Shown here piece after piece: positions 8,910-17,530 of a stretch of 64,000 nucleotides of DNA. How positions within the stretch are numbered: the stretch's first letter is position 1; each line of letters starts with the position of its first letter. This DNA comes from Pseudomonas sp. B28(2017). GTDB lineage: Bacteria > Pseudomonadota > Gammaproteobacteria > Pseudomonadales > Pseudomonadaceae. The DNA lies in the NCBI RefSeq assembly GCF_002113025.1, contig NZ_NEJH01000006.1, forward strand, positions 224,585-288,584. The letters run 5' to 3'. The translations under genes were made by a program, and so were the position numbers. The notes under the pieces were generated by a model. The model had not been told where the DNA came from and searched no databases. It was given only the letters and a program-made list of their open reading frames with translations.

Positions 8910-9542
8910 TTACTCGGTGCTACCGAGTCCTTGCCAATGCTTGAGGCCGATAAAGATAAAGCGCAGTTGCTGGGTGATTTTCGCCTGGGGCGTCAGGTGC
9001 TCGGGCAAGGCTTCGGTTGGCGGATCGATGATGTCCGGCAAGGTGGCGAACACGCTTTTGACGATCAGATCCGCCATGACGCTCAGGTCGGCGATGTCCA
9101 GATGCTGCAGTTTCGGCATCAGCGACAAATCCGCCGCCAGGTCCGAACTGATGTCTTCACGCAAACGGCCGATGGCCTTGCGCACCGGCAGCGAACCGCC
9201 GTATTGCTCGCGGGCGAGAAACAGGAACTGCGAACGGTTGGCGCTGACCACGTCGAGAAAGATCCGCACCGAGGCATCGATGATGCCGCCCATCACGAAT
9301 TCGTTGTGTCGTACCAGGCGAATGGTTTCGCGGAATGTCTGGCCGACTTCGCTGACCAGCACCAGGCCCAGTTCATCCATATCGGCAAAATGGCGGTAAA
9401 AACCGGTCGGTACGATGCCGGCGGTTTTCGCGACTTCGCGCAGGCTCAGGCTGCCGAATCCTCGGCCGCCGTCCATCAAGCGCCGGGCAGCGTCCATCAG
9501 GGCGTTACGGGTCTGTTGCTTCTGTTCGGCGCGGGGCAGCAT
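8910..9542 (-). CDS. TetR-family regulator, FabR/DesT-like
   Basis: A transcription factor of 210 residues. The N-terminal helix-turn-helix (about residues 12-58; SLSLREVAKTAGIVPTGFYRHFADMDELG) is nearly the signature of FabR/DesT, the TetR repressors of unsaturated fatty-acid genes, which supports that subfamily. The ligand domain is less conserved. No fatty-acid gene is adjacent in the window, so the target is unknown. It is monocistronic. Confidence 0.82.
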   Translation of the reverse strand: MLPRAEQKQQTRNALMDAARRLMDGGRGFGSLSLREVAKTAGIVPTGFYRHFADMDELGLVLVSEVGQTFRETIRLVRHNEFVMGGIIDASVRIFLDVVSANRSQFLFLAREQYGGSLPVRKAIGRLREDISSDLAADLSLMPKLQHLDIADLSVMADLIVKSVFATLPDIIDPPTEALPEHLTPQAKITQQLRFIFIGLKHWQGLGSTE

Positions 9543-9667
9543 CGCAAGGGCGTTTTCTGGACAGGGACGCGGCGCACTCTAGCAAATCGGCTTTGTCGGC
9601 GTCGAACGACTGTGGGGGGATCGAGCGGGGGCGTACGGCATCTATCAAGCGGACCGCTGAAAAGTCA

Positions 9668-9694
9668 AAAGCCCAATCCGGGGATTGGGCTTCT
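9668..9694 (-). terminator. Intrinsic terminator of the repeat-protein gene
   Basis: Perfect 10-bp arms (9670-9679 and 9684-9693) around a 4-nt loop; in the minus-strand direction the stem is followed by TTTTGACTTTTC. It lies 20 bp beyond the stop codon of the gene ending at 9715. Confidence 0.8.
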
Positions 9695-9714
9695 TTTCAG
9701 GGCGGCCATGGGGC

Positions 9715-10227
9715 TTAGCTCAGGGCGCTGTTGCGTTCGATCACACGGTCACCACCGCCTTCAGCGAGGGTTTGACCTTGTGGAGTGCGGTCCGAACCGT
9801 CGGCAGCCAGGGTTTGACCTTGTGGGGTGCGATCCGAGCCGTCAGCGGCGAGGGTCTGGCCTTGTGGAGTACGGTCGGAACCGTCGGCAGCCAGGGTTTG
9901 GCCTTGTGGGGTGCGATCCGAGCCGTCAGCGGCAAGGGTCTGGCCTTGTGGGGTGCGATCGGAACCATCGGCAGCCAGGGTTTGGCCTTGTGGAGTACGG
10001 TCCGAGCCATCCTGGGTGATCAGGCCTTTTTCTTTCAGGCGATCATTGCCGCCTTCGGCAAGGGTCTGGCCTTGTGGAGTGCGGTCGGAGCCATCGGCGG
10101 CGACGGTCTGGCTGAACACCGAGTGGTTCTGTTTCACTTGTGGCGTAGCCTGGTCAGCGGCTGGCAGGGCAAAAGCGGTGCTGGCCAGCAACGAGAGTGA
10201 AAGGCTAAGCAGTAATTGGCGTTTCAT
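9715..10227 (-). CDS. Secreted tandem-repeat protein of unknown function
   Basis: 170 residues. A signal peptide (MKRQLLLSLSLSLLASTAFA, then LPAADQA) is followed by seven near-identical units DGSDRTPQGQTLA, six of them joined by one Ala or Glu and the first separated from the rest by a degenerate unit (EGGNDRLKEKGLITQ); a variant unit EGGGDRVIERNS closes the protein. The repeats are hydrophilic, with no Cys, and are probably disordered or a regular periplasmic/extracellular fibre. The start at 10227 is chosen for the AAGGAG 10 bp upstream; an upstream in-frame extension lacks a ribosome site. I do not recognise a function. Similar short exported repeat proteins occur in other pseudomonads. 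Confidence 0.78.
   Translation of the reverse strand: MKRQLLLSLSLSLLASTAFALPAADQATPQVKQNHSVFSQTVAADGSDRTPQGQTLAEGGNDRLKEKGLITQDGSDRTPQGQTLAADGSDRTPQGQTLAADGSDRTPQGQTLAADGSDRTPQGQTLAADGSDRTPQGQTLAADGSDRTPQGQTLAEGGGDRVIERNSALS
9770..10105. repeat. 42-bp coding tandem repeat with 84-bp higher-order period
   Basis: Units of 42 bp begin at 9770, 9812, 9854, 9896, 9938 and 9980, with one more after a 42-bp degenerate spacer near 10064. Units end alternately in CGGCAGCCAGG and CAGCGGCRAGG, so synonymous positions repeat every 84 bp. This indicates that amplification proceeded by dimers. Confidence 0.9.
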
Positions 10228-10607
10228 GATTGTTGTGCTCCTTGGGGGGGGGCGGAAAAGTGGGTACGAGAGCAATGCTACTCTCGATAAGTCGATATAA
10301 AAGTTCATAAACGCAATGGTAATAATCAACGGAATTGATTGTTTGCTGCAGGGGCTCTAGGCCGGGTGTTTCCGGCGAGTTGACTTGCACCGGTGTGGGT
10401 ATTTTCGACTCACCTGTGACATGCAAAAGTGCGGGGTCGGTAACGCGGGGTGACCAGCTGGTCACTGTATGACTTTGCGAAATCTGTCTATCGATTAAAC
10501 CTGGCGGATTTTTATCAGTCGTAGACTTCATGGCGAGCCGTTTCCGGTTCACCGTTTCACATGTGCGTCGCAGTCGGGGCGCCCGGTCGTATCAGGAGCC
10601 CTGTGCA
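10228..10607. other. Divergent intergenic region, no gene
   Basis: 380 bp between the repeat-protein gene (minus) and the AsmA-family gene (plus). It holds promoters for both, not clearly resolvable. An AT-rich patch at 10280-10345 contains CGCAATGGTAATAATCAAC (10312-10330), a weak match to a Fur box. No RNA gene was recognised. Confidence 0.5.
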
Positions 10608-12677
10608 ATGACGCGCACTCAAAAGACGTTTGTCTGGACCCTTTCCACTCTCCTTGCCTTGTTGGCGGTACTGGTGCTGATCATCGGGTTCTTCGATTGG
10701 AACCGGATCAAACCGCCACTCAACGCCAAAGTTTCCGAAGAACTGCACCGCACTTTTGCCATCAACGGCAATCTGTCTGTGGTCTGGCGGCCCGAACCCG
10801 ATGAAAGCGGCTGGCGCGCCTGGGTGCCGTGGCCCCACGTGGTGGCCGAGGACCTCAGCCTGGGCAATCCTGACTGGTCAAAGCAACCGCAGATGGTCAC
10901 CCTCAAGCGGATAGAACTGCGTATTTCACCCCTGGCATTGCTGGCGCAGCGGGTGGTGATCCCGCGTATCGATCTCACCGAGCCGAATGCCCACCTGCAA
11001 CGCCTGGCTGACGGGCGTGCCAACTGGACTTTCAAATTCGACCCGAGAGACCCGAGCGCCGAGCCTTCCAGCTGGGGGGTGGATATCGGCGCGATCGGCT
11101 TCGACAAGGGGCACATCATCCTCGACGACCAGAGTCTGAAGACCGAACTCGACGTGTTGATCGATCCATTGGGCAAACCGGTTCCATTCAGCGACATCGT
11201 CGGCAACAAAGCAGCGAAAGCCGCGCAGGAAAAGGGCTCGTCCCCTCAGGATTATGCATTCGCCCTCAAGGTCAACGGCCAGTACCAAGGCCAGAAACTC
11301 GCGGGCCAAGGCAAGATTGGCGGGTTGTTGGCGTTACAGGACGCGGCGCGACCGTTTCCGCTTCAGGCACAGGTGAAGATCGCCGATTCCGGCGTTGAGC
11401 TGGCCGGCACCCTGACCGATCCGATGAATCTCGGCGCCCTGGACCTGCGTCTGAAACTGGCCGGTACCAGCCTGGGCAACCTCTACCCGCTGACCGGGGT
11501 AATCCTGCCGGACACGCCACCCTATGCCACCGACGGCCACCTGATTGCCAGGTTGCACGAGGCCGGTGGCGCGGTGTTCCGCTATGAAGAATTCAACGGC
11601 AAGATCGGCGAGAGCGACATCCACGGCAACCTGACTTACGTGGCCAGCCAGCCACGGCCAAAGCTCAGCGGTTCATTGTTATCCAATCAATTGCTGTTCG
11701 CCGATCTGGCGCCGCTGATTGGTGCCGACTCCAACGCCGAGCAGAAGGCCCGTGGCGGTGACAGCAAACAACCGGCGGACAAGGTTTTGCCGGTCGAAGA
11801 GTTCAAGACCGATCGCTGGCGCGATATGGACGCCGATGTCGAGTTCACCGGCAAGCGCATCGTGCACAGCGAGAAACTGCCATTCAACGACCTTTATACC
11901 CATCTGGTACTCGCCGACGGAGTGCTCAGCCTTGAACCGCTGCGCTTCGGCGTGGCCGGCGGCAAGCTGGATGCACAGATTCGCCTGAACGGCCACACCG
12001 ATCCCCTGGAAGGCCAGGCCAGGCTTACGGCGCGGGGCTTCAAGCTCAAGCAGTTGTTCCCCGGCCTTGAGCCGATGAAAACCAGTTTTGGCGAACTCAA
12101 CGGCGATGCTGATATCAGTGGGCGCGGCAATTCGGTGGCCAAGCTGCTGGGCAGCGCCAATGGCAATTTGAAAATGCTGATCAATGATGGCGCCATCAGT
12201 CGCGAACTGATGGAGCTGGCGGGCCTGAACGTCGGCAACTACGTGGTTGGCAAGATCTTTGGCGACAAGGAAGTGAAGATCAACTGCGCGGCCGCCGACT
12301 TTGGTATCCAGTCCGGCCTGGCGAGTACCCGCTTGTTTGTGTTCGACACCGAGAACGCCATCATCTACATCGACGGCACCGCTAACATGGCGACCGAACA
12401 ACTGGACCTGACCATCACCCCGGAATCCAAGGGCTGGCGCCTGCTTTCATTGCGCTCGCCGCTGTATGTGCGCGGCAAGTTCATCAAGCCCGATGCCGGG
12501 GTCAAGGCCGTGCCGTTGATGCTGCGTGGAGCCGGGATGGTGGCGCTGGGCGTGATCGCCGCACCGGCGGCGGGGTTGCTGGCGCTGGTGGCGCCGAGTG
12601 GGGGCGAGCTGAATCAATGCGCGCCGTTGCTGGAGCAGATGAAGGCGGGCAAGGTGCCCAAGACCGTCAAAAACTGA
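10608..12677 (+). CDS. AsmA-family protein
   Basis: 689 residues with a single N-terminal membrane anchor (FVWTLSTLLALLAVLVLIIGFF) and a long periplasmic beta-rich body. The AsmA_2-type C-terminal region GDADISGRGNSVAKLLGSANGNLKMLINDGAISRELMELAGLNVGN is clear, followed by LRLFVFDTENAIIYIDG-like and LDLTITPESKGWRLLSLRSPLYVRGKF segments. AsmA-like proteins are thought to act in envelope lipid transport between inner and outer membranes. The ATG at 10608 has CAGGAG 9 bp upstream and starts just before the anchor; the earlier in-frame start is less plausible. The last 11 bases overlap the convergent LysR gene. Confidence 0.88.
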   Translation: MTRTQKTFVWTLSTLLALLAVLVLIIGFFDWNRIKPPLNAKVSEELHRTFAINGNLSVVWRPEPDESGWRAWVPWPHVVAEDLSLGNPDWSKQPQMVTLKRIELRISPLALLAQRVVIPRIDLTEPNAHLQRLADGRANWTFKFDPRDPSAEPSSWGVDIGAIGFDKGHIILDDQSLKTELDVLIDPLGKPVPFSDIVGNKAAKAAQEKGSSPQDYAFALKVNGQYQGQKLAGQGKIGGLLALQDAARPFPLQAQVKIADSGVELAGTLTDPMNLGALDLRLKLAGTSLGNLYPLTGVILPDTPPYATDGHLIARLHEAGGAVFRYEEFNGKIGESDIHGNLTYVASQPRPKLSGSLLSNQLLFADLAPLIGADSNAEQKARGGDSKQPADKVLPVEEFKTDRWRDMDADVEFTGKRIVHSEKLPFNDLYTHLVLADGVLSLEPLRFGVAGGKLDAQIRLNGHTDPLEGQARLTARGFKLKQLFPGLEPMKTSFGELNGDADISGRGNSVAKLLGSANGNLKMLINDGAISRELMELAGLNVGNYVVGKIFGDKEVKINCAAADFGIQSGLASTRLFVFDTENAIIYIDGTANMATEQLDLTITPESKGWRLLSLRSPLYVRGKFIKPDAGVKAVPLMLRGAGMVALGVIAAPAAGLLALVAPSGGELNQCAPLLEQMKAGKVPKTVKN

Positions 12678-13587
12678 TCGCTGATCCGCGCACTGCATGC
12701 CCGGACAACAATGCTTCTTCACGCAACCACGCAAAAAACGCCCGAACCGGTGGATGACGTTCGCGTCCCGGCACGCACAGAGCGCTGTAGCCAGCACCAT
12801 CGACCTGGATTTCGTCCCGGTACGGCAATAACAGGCCACTGGCCACGCTTTCCGACACCAGGATATTACTTGCCAACACCAGACCTTGCCCGGCAATCGC
12901 CGCTTGCAGGGCGTAATGCTCTTCGTCGTATTCGCGTACCGCAGGCCGGCCGTTCAGCCAGGTTTCGCCGGAGCGAGCGCACCAGGCCTCCCAGCCGTGG
13001 GCATACAGCTTCGAGTTGTGCCAGCGCACGCTGATCAGTGTCGGGGCACGACTCAACGCCAGTGCCACTTGTTCGGGGGAGCCGTAGACACCAAAGGACT
13101 CATCGAACAGGCATTGGCCGTACAGGTTGGGGTAATCGTCGAGGCTGTAGCGCAGCACCAGATCGACGCTGGCGTCCTGATGCAAATCGATGACTTCGCA
13201 ATGGGTATCGAGGCGCACGTTGATGTTCGGGTGCCGGGCGTAGAAGCGTCCCAGCCGTGGAACCAGCCACAGCGCGGCGAAGGCAGCGGTGGTGGAGACC
13301 GTCAGGTTGGCGCCGCTGCGTTGCGGGCGCAGGGTATCGACACTTTGCGCCACTTCGAGGAAAGCCCCGTGCAGGCTCTGGAACAGCCGTTCGCCGCACT
13401 CGGTCAGGCGAACCTGGCGTGGCAAGCGCTCGAACAACGGCACGCCGAGCCAACTCTCCAGGGAGCGGATCTGATGGGACACCGCCGTCGGGGTGACCGA
13501 CAGTTCTTCGGCGGCGGCCTTGAAGCTCAACAAGCGTGAGGCGGATTCGAAGGCGCGAAGGGCGGTCAAGGGCAGCGAGGCGAACAT
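12667..13587 (-). CDS. LysR-family transcriptional regulator (GcvA-like)
   Basis: 306 residues. The N-terminal winged HTH (LPLTALRAFESASRLLSFKAAAEELSVTPTAVSHQIRSLE) is typical of the GcvA-like LysR subgroup, followed by a periplasmic-binding-protein-like effector domain from about residue 90. It is divergent from the azoreductase/SMR pair (122-bp gap), the classic arrangement for a LysR regulator and its target; that regulatory link is inferred. The gene ends inside the 3' end of the convergent AsmA-family gene. Confidence 0.9.
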   Translation of the reverse strand: MFASLPLTALRAFESASRLLSFKAAAEELSVTPTAVSHQIRSLESWLGVPLFERLPRQVRLTECGERLFQSLHGAFLEVAQSVDTLRPQRSGANLTVSTTAAFAALWLVPRLGRFYARHPNINVRLDTHCEVIDLHQDASVDLVLRYSLDDYPNLYGQCLFDESFGVYGSPEQVALALSRAPTLISVRWHNSKLYAHGWEAWCARSGETWLNGRPAVREYDEEHYALQAAIAGQGLVLASNILVSESVASGLLLPYRDEIQVDGAGYSALCVPGRERHPPVRAFFAWLREEALLSGHAVRGSAISF

Positions 13588-13709
13588 TGAAAACTCCTCG
13601 GGTGAAATAGATTCATCCTGACTGATTTTTGCTCATTTGAAGAGGCGCAGCTGAGGGCCTCAAGCTGTAAGCCACAAGCCGTTTGAGTTTAGTCCTTGAG
13701 GAGATTCAG

Positions 13710-14348
13710 ATGAGTAAAATTCTTGCAGTCCATGCCAGTCCCCGTGGTGATCGCTCTCACTCCCGTCGTTTGGCCGAAGTGTTTCTGACGGCCTGGCAGG
13801 CCTGTCATCCACACTCGCAGTTGACCCGGCGCGAAGTCGGGCGGGCGCTGATACCGCCGGTCAACGAGGCATTCGTGGCCGCCGCGTTTTACCCCGAGCC
13901 CGACGCCCGACCACTGTCGATGCAGGCCGACCTGGCGTTCAGCGACGAGCTGGTCGGCGAACTGCTTGGCCACGATGTGTTGCTGATTTCCACGCCGATG
14001 CACAACTTCAGCGTGCCCAGCGGCCTCAAGGCCTGGATCGATCAGATCGTGCGCGTCGGGGTGACCTTCGATCACACCCTGGACAATGGCGTGGCCCAGT
14101 ACCAACCGTTGGTGCAAGGCAAAAAAGCCCTGATCGTCACCAGCCGTGGCGGCTTCGGTTTTGGCCCGGGAGGCGAGCTGGAAGCCATGAACCATGCCGA
14201 CAAACTACTGCGCACGGTGCTTGGATTCATCGGCATCACGGACGTCACCGTGGTGGCCGCCGAGGGTGAAGAATCCGTTGAGCGCACCTTTGAAATCTCC
14301 GCCGCCGAGGCTGAGCGGCACTTGTTGGCGCTGGCCGGGGAGTTCTAG
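13710..14348 (+). CDS. FMN-dependent NAD(P)H oxidoreductase, azoreductase-like
   Basis: 212-residue flavodoxin-fold quinone/azo reductase. The FMN-binding segment near the N terminus (ILAVHASPRGDRSHSRRLAEVF) and the STPMHNFSVPSGLKAWIDQIVRVGVTF block around residues 95-122 are diagnostic of AzoR. Such enzymes reduce quinones, azo and nitro compounds by two electrons. GAGGAG ends 6 bp before the ATG at 13710, which is therefore preferred over an upstream in-frame start. The stop codon is directly followed by the ATG of the SMR gene. Confidence 0.9.
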   Translation: MSKILAVHASPRGDRSHSRRLAEVFLTAWQACHPHSQLTRREVGRALIPPVNEAFVAAAFYPEPDARPLSMQADLAFSDELVGELLGHDVLLISTPMHNFSVPSGLKAWIDQIVRVGVTFDHTLDNGVAQYQPLVQGKKALIVTSRGGFGFGPGGELEAMNHADKLLRTVLGFIGITDVTVVAAEGEESVERTFEISAAEAERHLLALAGEF

Positions 14349-14654
14349 ATGGCCTGGCTGTTTCTGCTGGTCGCCGCCGGGTTCGAAGTGACCTTCGCCA
14401 TGGGCATGAAGTACGCCGAGGGCTTCACCCGGCTCTGGCCTTCGCTGATCACCGTGGTGGCCGCTGTGGGCGGGATCTACTTCCTGACCCTGGCCATGCG
14501 CGAGTTGCCGGTGAGCATTGCATACCCGATCTGGACCGCCATCGGTTCGCTGGGCACGGTGTTTCTCGGTTTCGCGCTGCTGGGAGAAAGCCTGACCGCG
14601 ATCAAACTGGTCTCGGTCGGGCTGATCGTGGCGGGCGTGGCGGGGTTGAGGTAG
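14349..14654 (+). CDS. SMR-family transporter, SugE/Gdx-like
   Basis: Small multidrug-resistance type protein of 101 residues with four transmembrane helices. The membrane-embedded Glu (GFEVTFAMGMKYAEGFTR, Glu in helix 1) and AYPIWTAIGSLGTVFLGFALLGE match the SugE/Gdx branch better than EmrE. Gdx proteins export guanidinium; SugE homologues also export small quaternary ammonium compounds. The start codon immediately abuts the azoreductase stop, implying coupled translation. No guanidine riboswitch is visible upstream. Confidence 0.87.
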   Translation: MAWLFLLVAAGFEVTFAMGMKYAEGFTRLWPSLITVVAAVGGIYFLTLAMRELPVSIAYPIWTAIGSLGTVFLGFALLGESLTAIKLVSVGLIVAGVAGLR

Positions 14655-14761
14655 GGCGGATGACATAGACTTGTCGTTGAGTTGTCATCTTCGCTGGTGA
14701 TGCTTGGCGGATGTCCTGCCCCCCGCCTTGCGTCACCCCACGACCACAAGGATGTCCACCC

Positions 14762-15652
14762 ATGTCGCAAGGTTCTGCCCCGCGCTACCCGCTGGTGTTG
14801 GTACCCGGAATGCTCGGGTTCATCCGGTTGGTGCTTTATCCGTACTGGTACGGGATCGTTGAGGCGCTGCGCCGCGGCGGTGCGGTGGTGTTCGCCGTGC
14901 AGGTCTCGCCGCTTAATTCGAACGAAGTGCGCGGCGAGCAACTGCTGGCACGCATCGACGAAATCCTGCGGGAAACCGGGGCCGACAAGGTCAACCTGAT
15001 CGGTCATAGCCAGGGCTCGCTGACCGCCCGTTATGCGGCGGCCAAACGTCCGGACTTGATCGCGTCGGTGACCTCGGTGGCGGGGCCGAATCACGGTTCG
15101 GAACTCGCCGATTACCTGCACGAGCATTATCCCCATGACAGCGTACGTGGCCGACTGTTGTGCTTTTTGCTACGGATGATCAGCCTACTGATGGGGTGGC
15201 TGGATACCGGTTACTGCGGGCCGAAGCTGCCGGTGGATATCCATGCCTCCCACCACTCCCTCACCACCGCTGGCGTCATGCTGTTCAACCAGCGTTATCC
15301 ACAGGGACTGCCCGATATCTGGGGCGGTCAAGGGCCGGAAGAGGTCAACGGCGTGCGTTATTACTCCTGGTCCGGCACCTTGCAACCGGGCATTACCGAT
15401 CGCGGGCGCAATCTGCTGGACGGCACCAACCGCAGTTGCCGGCTGTTCGCCAAAACCTTCGTCCGCGAAGCCGGGCATTGCGACGGCATGGTCGGGCGCT
15501 ACAGCTCGCACCTGGGGACGGTGATTGGCGATGAATATCCGCTGGATCACTTCGATATCGTCAACCAGTCGCTGGGGCTGGTGGGCAAGGGGGCCGAGCC
15601 AATCCGATTGTTTGTCGAGCATGCGGCGCGGCTCAACGCGGCAGGGCTGTAG
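14762..15652 (+). CDS. Triacylglycerol lipase-like alpha/beta hydrolase
   Basis: 296 residues resembling family I.1 bacterial lipases (YPLVLVPGMLGF, KVNLIGHSQGSLTARYAAAKRPDLIASVTSVAGPNHGS). The nucleophile is S83 in GHSQG. Classical secreted Pseudomonas lipases have GHSHG and VHGLFGF at the oxyanion hole; here both are altered, and no signal peptide is visible, so an intracellular esterase/lipase is likely. No foldase gene is adjacent. The ATG at 14762 is chosen because the lipase fold starts directly after it; an earlier in-frame ATG at 14711 adds a Pro/Cys-rich stretch with no family match. Confidence 0.85.
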   Translation: MSQGSAPRYPLVLVPGMLGFIRLVLYPYWYGIVEALRRGGAVVFAVQVSPLNSNEVRGEQLLARIDEILRETGADKVNLIGHSQGSLTARYAAAKRPDLIASVTSVAGPNHGSELADYLHEHYPHDSVRGRLLCFLLRMISLLMGWLDTGYCGPKLPVDIHASHHSLTTAGVMLFNQRYPQGLPDIWGGQGPEEVNGVRYYSWSGTLQPGITDRGRNLLDGTNRSCRLFAKTFVREAGHCDGMVGRYSSHLGTVIGDEYPLDHFDIVNQSLGLVGKGAEPIRLFVEHAARLNAAGL

Positions 15653-15686
15653 ACCGCGTTATCGTTCTTCGCGAGCAGGCGCCGGA

Positions 15687-16574
15687 TCAGGCAATGCAGG
15701 CCTTACGACCCAATACCGTCGTCCAGCGCTCGGAAACAATCACCCCGCCCAAGGTCAACACCCCGCCCACCAAGTGATACATCGCCAGTTGTTCATGCAG
15801 TACCACTGCCGCAATCAATGCGGTAATCAACGGCAGCAAGTTGAAAAACTGCGTGGTCCGGCTCGGACCCAAACGTACCACGGCCTGCATCCATGCCAGC
15901 GGCGCGACCATCGAAGCCAGCAGGCAGGCATACAACACCAGCGGAATATTCTGCAGGGTCGGGCCGACTTTCGGTGAAGCGAGAAACAGCGGAAACAGCA
16001 CCATCACGGCCACCAGCACCTGCAAATACAGGAGCACCAGTGGCGGCAGTTTCAGCTGCCATTTTTTCAACAGGGTGCTGTAGACCGCGTAGGCCAGGGT
16101 GGCGATCAGCATCATCGCGTCACCCAGGTTGACCCCGTGCTCCAGCAATACCTCAAGGCTGCCGGACGACACCACCACCAGGACACCGGTGAATGACAGC
16201 ACCGCACCGGCCAAGGCTCCCATGGTCAGGCGCTGGCCGAGGCTGATGATTGCCATGGCGAGTGACATCAGCGGCATCAGAGACAGGATGATGCCCATGT
16301 TGGTCGCCGAGGTCAGGCTCGCGGCGAAGTACGCCAGGCTTTGATAGACCGCCATGCCGAGAACACCGAGGACAAGGATCTTGTACAGGTTCGGGCGGAT
16401 CAGCGGCCAATGGGCGAGCACCGGCTTGAGCATGAAAGGCGTGAACAGCAACCCGGCCAGCAGCCAGCGGTAGAAACCGATCTCGGCGGGGAAGATCGCC
16501 CCGGCCGACATTTTGGTGATCACGGTGTTGCCGGCCCAGATAAAAATGGCCAGCAGGGGATAAGCGTATTGCAT
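15687..16574 (-). CDS. EamA/DMT-family transporter
   Basis: 295 residues with ten predicted transmembrane helices and two EamA repeats (FIWAGNTVITKMSAGAIFPAEIGFYRWL and a second from about residue 145). Members export amino acids, nucleobases or other metabolites; the substrate is unknown. The start at 16574 (MQYAYPLLAIFIWAG) puts the first helix at the N terminus; a longer in-frame start would add a soluble stretch without homology. Divergent from an AraC-type regulator by 85 bp, which may control it. Confidence 0.88.
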   Translation of the reverse strand: MQYAYPLLAIFIWAGNTVITKMSAGAIFPAEIGFYRWLLAGLLFTPFMLKPVLAHWPLIRPNLYKILVLGVLGMAVYQSLAYFAASLTSATNMGIILSLMPLMSLAMAIISLGQRLTMGALAGAVLSFTGVLVVVSSGSLEVLLEHGVNLGDAMMLIATLAYAVYSTLLKKWQLKLPPLVLLYLQVLVAVMVLFPLFLASPKVGPTLQNIPLVLYACLLASMVAPLAWMQAVVRLGPSRTTQFFNLLPLITALIAAVVLHEQLAMYHLVGGVLTLGGVIVSERWTTVLGRKACIA

Positions 16575-16659
16575 CGGGAAAAACCAGAACGTTGATGAGG
16601 GGCAATTATCCGCTTGTCTGGATGCAAGCCTATACTTCGAACCAGACAACCCGCCCCTG

Positions 16660-17466
16660 ATGACGGACAGCATGAGCAGTAAACACATCGACCTGCTGGA
16701 TTTCAGCGAACTGCCTTCGGCGGTGTACTTCCGCTATGCCGATTTCGACGCCCACGAATACGCCGCACCCCATCGACATCCGTGGGGGACGCTGGAATAT
16801 GCAGCCCACGGCGTGCTGCACATGGACGTCGAGGGCAGCCGCTTCATGTCGCCACCGCAATACGCGGTGTGGGTGCCGCCGCAGATCGAGCACAGTTTCT
16901 ATAGCCGCCAGCCGGTCAACTACCGCGCCGTATGCCTGGCACCCAAGGTGTGCGCCGATCTGCCGTCGCGAGCCTGCACCCTGGCCATCAGCGACATCCT
17001 CAAGGCGATCCTCAAGGACTTCGCTGCCCGGGACGTGAAAATTCCCGAACAGGCTTCCGATCAGCGTCTGGCCCAAGTATTGGTGGACCAGCTGCAACAG
17101 GCTCCGGTGCACGAGTGCTATCTGCCCTACGCCAGCAGCCCTGGACTGCTGGGGATTCTGGAAGCGTTGCAGGCCGAGCCTGGGGATAACCGGCCTTTAT
17201 CGGAATGGGCCGCACGCATCCATGTCAGCGAGCGCACACTGGCAAGACAGTTCATGCGGGAACTGGGCATGAGTTTCGGCGAGTGGCGTCAGCGCCTGCG
17301 CTTTCTGGCGGCGATTGAGGCGCTGGAAAGCCCGCGAAGCATTCAAGAGATCGCCTTCGACATGGGCTACAGCACTGGCTCGGCGTTTATCGCGATGTTC
17401 CAGCGCCAGGCCGGGTGTACGCCGGAGCAGTATCGACGCAGCCATCTGGAGAGCAGGAAGGTGTAA
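16660..17466 (+). CDS. AraC-family transcriptional regulator
   Basis: 268 residues: an N-terminal cupin-like effector domain (EYAAPHRHPWGTLEYAAHGVLHM, RHPW motif) and a C-terminal double HTH (about residues 165-262; PLSEWAARIHVSERTLARQFMRELGMSFGEWRQRLR and IQEIAFDMGYSTGSAFIAMFQRQAGCTPEQYR). A second possible start is MSSK at 16672. Its divergent neighbour is the EamA exporter, its probable target. Confidence 0.9.
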   Translation: MTDSMSSKHIDLLDFSELPSAVYFRYADFDAHEYAAPHRHPWGTLEYAAHGVLHMDVEGSRFMSPPQYAVWVPPQIEHSFYSRQPVNYRAVCLAPKVCADLPSRACTLAISDILKAILKDFAARDVKIPEQASDQRLAQVLVDQLQQAPVHECYLPYASSPGLLGILEALQAEPGDNRPLSEWAARIHVSERTLARQFMRELGMSFGEWRQRLRFLAAIEALESPRSIQEIAFDMGYSTGSAFIAMFQRQAGCTPEQYRRSHLESRKV

Positions 17467-17530
17467 CAGGGGTTGTCTACACTCCAGTACAAAGCCGCGC
17501 CCCTCGGTGTGGCAGCCAGGAGAAAACTCC

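Noticed and set aside
9770..10105. Regular 42-bp repeats resembling an array
   Set aside because: Not CRISPR: units are contiguous without unique spacers, stay in one reading frame and encode DGSDRTPQGQTLA after a signal peptide.
15660..15682. Half of a REP after the lipase gene (TTCGCGAGCAGGCGCC)
   Set aside because: Only one arm remains and the partner is missing; a decayed fragment not worth a feature. A similar fragment lies at 17862-17882 after psiF.
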